This document shows, in pieces, positions 57,838 through 64,000 of a stretch of DNA of 64,000 nucleotides; within the stretch, counting starts at the first letter, position 1; every line of letters starts with the position of its first letter. Under the pieces are notes generated by a model. It had not been told where the DNA came from, did not search any database, and worked only from the letters and a program-made list of their open reading frames with translations. Both the position numbers and the translations under genes were made by a program. Source of the stretch: Macrotis lagotis (taxonomy: Eukaryota; Chordata; Mammalia; Peramelemorphia; Peramelidae); contig NC_133658.1 of assembly GCF_037893015.1 (NCBI RefSeq), positions 282,713,869 through 282,777,868 of the forward strand, given 5' to 3'.

Positions 57838-58045
57838 GTTGTTGCTGCTGCTTTTTTTTCCTTTGTTCTCAAAAGAAGACCATGACATCAGGAAGGTGAT
57901 GCCATGACATGCAAGTAAATTAGATTTAAGTGAGGTGTGACTGTGCAAAGTCAGTAGCCTCACTTTCTCGAAACTCTGAACCATCTAGGTCCAGTGGCCA
58001 GAAATGGATCAGGACCACTGGAGATGGCCCTGGATGCAGAGGAAA
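57838..58045 (-). mobile_element. MAR1-like SINE, head truncated
   Basis: The tail end is (GTT/GCT)n then TTTGTTCTCAAAAGAAGACC. It continues ATGACATCAGGAAGGTGATG, GATTTAAGTGAGGTGTGACT, CATCTAGGTCCAGTGGCCAG and GGAGATGGCCCTGGATGC. The tRNA head is missing. The tail resembles the 3' end of the RTE-like LINE at 36560-36600. Confidence 0.82.
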
Positions 58046-58910
58046 TTTTTACTTTTTAAAGCTAGGTCTTTCCCAGCAATTTGACTGAGGCAACACTCAT
58101 TCAGTCATTAAGCTTAGGTAAGAGAGGCAAAAGGGCAAGAATGACCACTTCAAAAAAAAGGAGAAAAAAAATCAGGGGAGGGCAATCTCCTCTCAGGATG
58201 TCACTGTGATTTAGGCAGGTGAGAAAGAAAAGAAGCAAGAAGCCTCTTTTGCATGGTTCAAAATAAAAAAAAAAATCAATCTAGGAAGGGAAGACCCTCA
58301 GGTTTCTGGCCAAGTCTTTATATTTCAGAGACAGTTGAAATGAAAATGTCACCCCTCCAAAGATGTTACCTGTCTAACTTGAACATGCCCTGAAAATGAT
58401 TGTTTCTATACTTCCACAGTCAGTCTGTTTCTCCTTGGCTCTGGGACTGCCATAGAGCCTGTCAGTCAGAGTCATAGAAAGTTAGAATGGAAAGTTACTT
58501 TTAGTCAAACAAATGGCTTATGTGGAGGGCTGATGTAGGGGGCTATTAATACCCTAGGATCTTCAGAATGTCTTTCTTTGCTGTCTCATCCTGTTGAGGA
58601 GGTGACCCAGCTTCTTGAAAACTATTTCAGAAGGAAACTCTTGGCAGGTTCTATAGTGTTAAAAAGGCTTCCAGCATATATCATGAAACACACTGTCTTT
58701 TTTCCCAAGGACCAGTCTATCTAAATTTGGAGAGGTTCATTAGCAGCAGAATGATGGACTTGGAGATGAATTTTTTGTTCATGGAAACCTAGGAAACAAC
58801 AGAAATACAAAATGATTCTTAGTCATATGCATCCCCTTTCTCTTTTTCCATTGATGTTACTATAGAGTGGTTGGAAAGGACACAAAGAGTATTAAGAATT
58901 ACACAATTTT
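58046..58910. other. unique intergenic sequence
   Basis: No exon or repeat is clear. It is the least repeat-laden stretch of the right half. Confidence 0.35.
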
Positions 58911-59082
58911 GGGGTGGCTAGGTGGCACAGTGGATAAAGCACCGGCTCTGGAGTCAGGAGTACCTGGGTTCAAATCCGGTCTCAGACACTTAATAATGAC
59001 CTAGCTGTGTGGCTTTGGGCAAGCCACTTAACCACACTAGCTAGCAAAAACTTAAAAAAACAAAACAACAACAACAAAAAAA
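58911..59082 (+). mobile_element. WSINE1-type SINE
   Basis: The exact 17-bp repeat AAGAATTACACAATTTT at 58894-58910 and 59083-59099 is its target duplication. The tail has (CAA)n variation. Confidence 0.97.
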
Positions 59083-59309
59083 AAGAATTACACAATTTTT
59101 AGACCTTCCAGTAAGGTTCTTTCTAAATGGCCAATAAGGAGACATAATGCTAGAGGAAAAGAACCTAATCTGATCTTGACAATCTTGACAAAATGAAACC
59201 ATAAACCAAAAAAAGAAGTTTCAGCTAAATGGGAAGATGATGCTTAGTTCTCCTAAGAGAGGTAAATAAAGGCAATGATGGAGTTGATTTTTTTATAAGA
59301 TAACATGGT

Positions 59310-59465
59310 GGGTTTTTTTAGGCTTTTTTTGCAAGGTAATTGGGTTAAATGGCTTGTCCAAGACCATACAGCTACGTCATTATTAAGTGTCTGAGGTCAG
59401 ATTTGAACCCAGTTACTCCTGACTCCAGGGCTGGTGCTCTATCCACTGTGCCACCTAGCCACCCT
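59310..59465 (-). mobile_element. WSINE1-type SINE
   Basis: Full-length, flanked by GGAGTTGATTTTTTT / GGAGTTAATTTTATT. A 74-codon open frame over it is a by-product. Confidence 0.93.
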
Positions 59466-59686
59466 GGAGTTAATTTTATTTTGGATTCAGAAGTAACAAA
59501 AAACATACCATTCCTTTCTTCCCTTTCCTCCTTGATTCCTCCTCTAGCCCCAAGGCATACTAGAACCCACTAGCCTCACCAAGATGGTTTATTTATCAAG
59601 CTTTTAATATGAGACAGTAGTAAGAAGACTGAGTCAAACATGACAATTCTCATCTCTTATGTAGAATTTCCATATCTGCATTTCTC

Positions 59687-61405
59687 TTTTTTTAAGGAAA
59701 ATTTTCATTTTAATGTCACACCGAATTTTAGTACTTTTCAATACAAGGGGGAAAAACCGACATGGTCATAAGTACAGGGTTTTATATATATTACAATCTG
59801 CCTCGTTATATAATACATTTGTGGCTGTGTGATAAAATGTAACTTGAGGGGAGATTAGAATCCAGGCTCAATTGAGTAACTGTCACAAGAAAGAAGGCAT
59901 TAAATACTGTTCTGAAGTATTTTCGTTTAATTTCAGAATCTCAAAATATCATTAGATCTTGGTCTTATTTAAAAAAGTTTAGTTAAACACTAAGCTAGCT
60001 GAATAACTATCTTGAAAGGTTTAAACATAATTAATATAGAAAATACTTTCCCTCTAAATGCAGTCTTACCTACATGGAAGAGGAAAAGGGGAAAGGTAGA
60101 CAATTTCTTCAGCAGCATATATGGCTACCTCCATCAACCACCTTAAACTAGAAATGGTCAAGGAACCCATTAAAAAGAATCTGGCAAATTTCAAAAAAAT
60201 TTTCTACTTCAGAAAATACATCAATTAAAGGGTTACATCAAGCAAATATAGTTTTCACACACTTTAATTTTTTCTTAACCAAAAACCTCTCTTCAGTGTA
60301 AGAAATAAAATACTTCTCTAATGTGATTTGCAACCTTCTTTGAACATAAGGAAAAAATTGAAAAATAAAGATTGATTAGCTAAGCCTCATGCTCTAACCA
60401 AACTACTTAATTACAGCGATTTTTCAATGGCAAAAGCCCATGCTGAATGGGCAACTTGACAGTTTTGAATCCATTTGTAATATTTTTATTTTTATTCATG
60501 GACACTAAAATGATCCAGTCATGTAGTGTTCATTTTAAGCATTCTGCATCTCTTTCCCAGTTTTGTAACTAAGGATCTTATTCCAGTCAATCTTAGTGCA
60601 TATAACTGGCAACTGTCGATGTAAGGCTTTGAAAGTAGTGTCCGACATAGTCTGGTAATTCTCACTGATGGCAGTCTGATATTTGTTTTCTGCTGCTTCT
60701 ACAATTTTAATAAATTCTTTTGCTGTTTGGACTTTATTAGACACTGTTAGAGCTTCTTGTTTCTTGTATGTCTTTTATGGCTCACTAGTTGAACATTGCC
60801 GTAGTCATAATAGTGAATCGGAATTTTCAAGATACCAACCACCTGTGTGGTAGAAGGAGTAATTGTAAACTTCCACTCTGATCTCCAACAATCATTCCAA
60901 AAGTTTTTTGCTTGAAACTGTTGACTTTCTATGCATGCAATAGTAGTTTGCTGTCCATCTATAGTTTTACCATAAACTGTGCAGACCCCATTAGGGTAAT
61001 GTTCCTTTACATAGGCTCTCATGGCAGTTTCCACTGAATGTCTCCAAGCTTCAATGGCATTTTCAGCTTCGTAGGGCCTGGGGTCAGTAGCTTCCTTTCT
61101 TAAATGATCAAATTTGAAAGAGACTCTATTTTTGGGATCCAGAAATTTTCCATTTTCTAAATCACCATGCTCTGTTATTCATACCTGTTTTGACTGGAGT
61201 AAACTGGTTCAAGTTATACTGTACAAATGCATGAGCTGCCCCTTCCCTGAGAAGATTATCATTATTAAGCAGTAATCAAACATCATTAAATACCTCAGTA
61301 AATTCTCCAGGTGGGGGCATGGATGATGAATTTTGCTGCTATGCACCCCTTCTCCTTATCCGACAACTGCTTTTCCAGATCCACCATCTTCCTTCTCTGC
61401 ATATT
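59687..61405 (-). pseudogene. CAPZA2: processed pseudogene of CAPZA2 (F-actin-capping protein alpha-2)
   Basis: CAPZA2 is a subunit of the heterodimer that caps barbed actin ends. The intronless copy runs from ATG at 61387 (MVDLEKQLSDKEK; parent MADLEEQLSDEEK) to TAA at 60535 after [14 protein letters not shown]. Long blocks match CAPZA2, for example [20 protein letters not shown] and [23 protein letters not shown]2 is preferred over CAPZA1 by [12 protein letters not shown] and [14 protein letters not shown]. An 0.85-kb 3'UTR follows, with ATTAAA at 59713-59708 and a short A tract at 59693-59687. At least two breaks occur, one near 60745-60790 and one near 61180, so no full product is possible. 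The span of 853 bp against 861 expected shows small net loss. It is moderately old. Confidence 0.95.
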
Positions 61406-61711
61406 AATTTCTAATCTCTCCTAAGCTCACATCATCAACTGCTTATTGGATATAGGTAGTTATTTCTCCTTTATGGATGAGCTTCTTCAATTGAAAAATA
61501 AGGATGTAGCACTACAATAAGAGAATTTTTCTATCTCTTAACATATGATCCTAATCTTCATCTGAATATCCCACAGGCAAATTCAACATATACAAAATAG
61601 TACTCATTATATATTTCTCTCCAAAACTATCTCAATTGCAAACTTTCTACTAATTTTTGTTGAAGGCCCTTCCATTTTTCCAATCATCACATTTACAACC
61701 TTTGAGTCATT
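61406..61711. other. unassigned sequence
   Basis: No gene or clear repeat is seen. A segment of the 5' flank of the pseudogene may share its insertion site here, but I could not fix a target duplication. Confidence 0.3.
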
Positions 61712-61855
61712 CTTTTTTTTTTTTTGGTAAGGCAATGGGATTGAATGATTTATTCAAGGTTACACAGCTAGTATCAATTGTCTGAGATCATATTTGAAAT
61801 CAGGTCCTCTGGACTCTAGAGCGGTACTCTATTTACTGCACCAACTAGTTGTCTG
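61712..61855 (-). mobile_element. SINE of WSINE1 type, diverged
   Basis: The body is strongly worn (TTGAATGATTTATTCAAGG, CTGCACCAACTAGTTGTC). Flanks GAGTCATTCTT at about 61702 and 61857 fit a target duplication. Confidence 0.85.
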
Positions 61856-62081
61856 GAGTCATTCTTGATTAGCTATCATCTTCATTAACAAGTCTTGTCA
61901 ATTCTACCTAAACAATTTTTATCTCATCTGCCTCTTGGTTTCCACTCACACAGTCACCATCCTTCTTGCAGGTTTATGTCACCTCCCATCTGGACTAATA
62001 GAATTATCTCCATTTGGTCTTCCTGATTTCAGTGTAGCTCCTTTTCAAACCATTTACATGGCTTTAGAAAATTAATTTTCA
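61856..62081. other. unassigned sequence
   Basis: No gene or repeat is clear; the phrases (CTGGACTAATAGAATTATCT) may be an old interspersed repeat. Confidence 0.25.
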
Positions 62082-62228
62082 GGGCAGCTAGGTGGCGCAG
62101 TGGATAGAACACAGGCGCTGAAGTCAGGAGTACCTGAGTTCAAATCTGACCTCAGACACTTAATAATTACCTAGCTGTGTGACCTTGGGCAAGCCACTTA
62201 ACCCCATCGCCTTGAAAAAAACTTAAAA
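62082..62228 (+). mobile_element. WSINE1-type SINE
   Basis: Full-length, flanked by AAAATTAATTTTC / AAAATTAATTTTA. Confidence 0.94.
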
Positions 62229-62777
62229 AAATTAATTTTACAAAACAGATCTAACCATGTTGCTTTCATACTCAAAAATCCTTAAAAAAATTTTTTTTTA
62301 ATTCAAAATCTTTCAAGGGCTTACTAATACCTCTTCCTCAGACACAGGTGCTCCTGGTTGGCATATAAAGCCCAATTTAACTCCAAATGATCTTTCCAGA
62401 TTCCTTTCTTATTATTCCCTTTGTACATATTATGTCCCAGACTTCACAGACAACATGCACATTGGTAAAATAGTGTGTCCCAAATTTATAAGTGAGCAGT
62501 ATTAACTTTTACTCTTATCTAGTGTTAGGGTTTTTTAACCTATGAAATTACTCTATTGCAATGTAACTCAAATACCATAGACATTTGAAATCCCCATTTT
62601 CTCTCTTCTTTCTGGTATGGTTAATTCACTCAACTGTATTGACAGATGGGAATGACCTAGCTTCTACATCTCACTATGAGGGTCATAATATCAACCAAGG
62701 GAATACATTATAGGATATGTTACTCCTAATTAGCATGCTTCCCATATGAACAAGTCAGTCAAGATGACCTCAATAAC
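62229..62777. other. unassigned intergenic sequence
   Basis: No exon or clear repeat is seen. Confidence 0.3.
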
Positions 62778-62930
62778 TTTTTTGGGTGGGGGAGAGATTT
62801 GAGGCAATTGGGGTTAAGTGCTTTGCTCAGAATTATACAGCTAGGGTCAAGTGTCAGAATCTGGATTAGAACTCAGGTCCTCCTGACTCCAGGGTTGGTG
62901 CTCTGTCCATTGCACTACCTAGCTGTCTCC
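62778..62930 (-). mobile_element. SINE of WSINE1 type, diverged
   Basis: Body GGGTTAAGTGCTTTGCTCAG, head CATTGCACTACCTAGCTGTC. Flanked by CAATAACTTTTTT / CCAATAACTCTT. Confidence 0.88.
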
Positions 62931-63928
62931 AATAACTCTTAATTAGAAACAAGAAAAATAAAAATACAACATCCCACTCATAAACTTGGGATACACTCTC
63001 CTACCAATATACATGGATGATGGTGTACACAAAAACATAGAAGCAAGGGACTCAGGTACCTAGGACATATACACAGGGTAGATAATGGTGGACTAGGTGA
63101 CTCGATGTCAGTGGTCTCCCTCAGAAATACAGTTATCTCTTCCACATTGCATAGTGTGGGGGTGGAGGGTGTGACACCCCCATGATCTGGAAAATCCATG
63201 TGAAATTTTTTGACTCTTCCTTTATATCAGGGAAGAAGTCTGAATTATTATGGTATTAAAACTAAAATATGTTGATATGTAATACTACACATATATTTTA
63301 TGCATTTCTGAGTTTCTAAACTTTTTCTGTGTTGTCTGCTGGCCTTAGTATATTGTCTATGTTTAAAAAAAACTCCCTGAAAATACCCAATTAATTTCTT
63401 ATGCCAACCCACAATATATTGAGATCACAATGTGCAAAGGCCTGCTGTGGAAGGGATAACAACAGTAACTATGGTCAGATAATTTCTTTATTAGCTGTTC
63501 CCAATCTGGGTTACTGAGGCATTATTAAATTCTTTAAGTAAAGTGGAAATCCTAATTCTGGGAAATGTATGAGTTTGTGAGCTATGTGAAGTTTGCGTCC
63601 TTGGGATGACTCTGAAGGGACATTATAGTCTTTCAACAAAAACAATTCCTGTGATATACTGTGATATACTGAATTTTTCTTGGCTGGGCTCTAATGGGTT
63701 TTCTTCTTGGTAAGGCAAGAAAAAGGAAAACATTGTCCCTATAATCATTTCTTCTAAAGAAACAAATCTTCTCTACTAGTTAACTCTCAAGCTTACACAG
63801 GGACTCCAAAAATAAAAGTGAAAAAAAATGTGCCACTCAGTTCCTTCCAAAAAGGTGATAACTTAAATTATGGAGAGATATTATTGTAGGCATTTGTTTT
63901 CCTGGACTATGCAGAGAGACACCATGGG
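62931..63928. other. unique intergenic sequence
   Basis: No exon, repeat or control site is clear. A short direct repeat, CTGTGATATA twice near 63650-63670, is the only structure I see. Confidence 0.35.
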
Positions 63929-63936
63929 ATTTTTTT

Positions 63937-64000
<64 letters not shown>
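63929..64000. repeat. (CTTT)n microsatellite running off the window end
   Basis: A perfect TTTC tetranucleotide run of at least 17 units. The true length is cut by the window edge. Confidence 0.97.

Noticed and set aside
7917-64000. tRNA genes at the many tRNA-like heads
   Set aside because: Each head is fused to a SINE body and A-rich tail and does not show a full tRNA fold; they are SINEs.

Overview
The window looks like nuclear DNA of an Australian marsupial, most likely a dasyurid. It carries about 25 copies of a tRNA-derived SINE with the WSINE1-type layout: a head reading GGCTAGGTGGC, a middle reading TGTGGCCTTGGGCAAG and an end reading TTGCCTTGCAAAAA. It also carries L1 3' ends, L1 relatives with ORF1 but no ORF2 (HAL1-like), a BovB-type RTE LINE, a second LINE family with a C-terminal zinc finger, and MAR1-like SINEs. 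The taxon is inferred from repeat style, not proven.

Only one host coding exon is well supported. It is exon 1 of AGPAT2 on the minus strand (7164 down to 6965), inside a CpG island of about 1.1 kb. AGPAT2 makes phosphatidic acid from lysophosphatidic acid in the ER. Exon 1 ends at the phase expected from the human protein, but the donor reads GC, not GT. Intron 1 opens with a GC-rich block and then a minisatellite of about 28 units (6066-6725). Positions 1-5700 hold no recognisable later exon, so they are probably the rest of intron 1.

From 7.9 to 64 kb, upstream of AGPAT2, I see no further host exon. The region holds transposable elements in layers. At 19.4-23.7 kb a BovB copy is split by a HAL1-like element flanked by an exact 17-bp target duplication. 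At 25.5-36.6 kb a LINE of the zinc-finger family is split by a HAL1-like element, which is itself split by three more insertions. Two of those three belong to a HAL1-like family that carries three SINE-derived modules in its 3' region. At 39.2-40.3 kb four SINEs sit in 1.1 kb. At 40.3-43.6 kb lies a purine-rich tract I could not name. At 44.1-45.3 kb is a minus-strand copy of the zinc-finger LINE family. From 46 to 57.6 kb there are mostly degraded L1 pieces, one older L1 ORF1 being split by a 1.3-kb interval with an unassigned triplicated motif. At 59.7-61.4 kb is a processed pseudogene of CAPZA2.

The LINEs and SINEs appear to pair up: BovB with BovB-tailed SINEs, the zinc-finger LINE with MAR1-like SINEs, and L1 with the A-tailed WSINE1-type copies. 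I found no CRISPR array, tRNA gene, rRNA gene or new multi-gene system.
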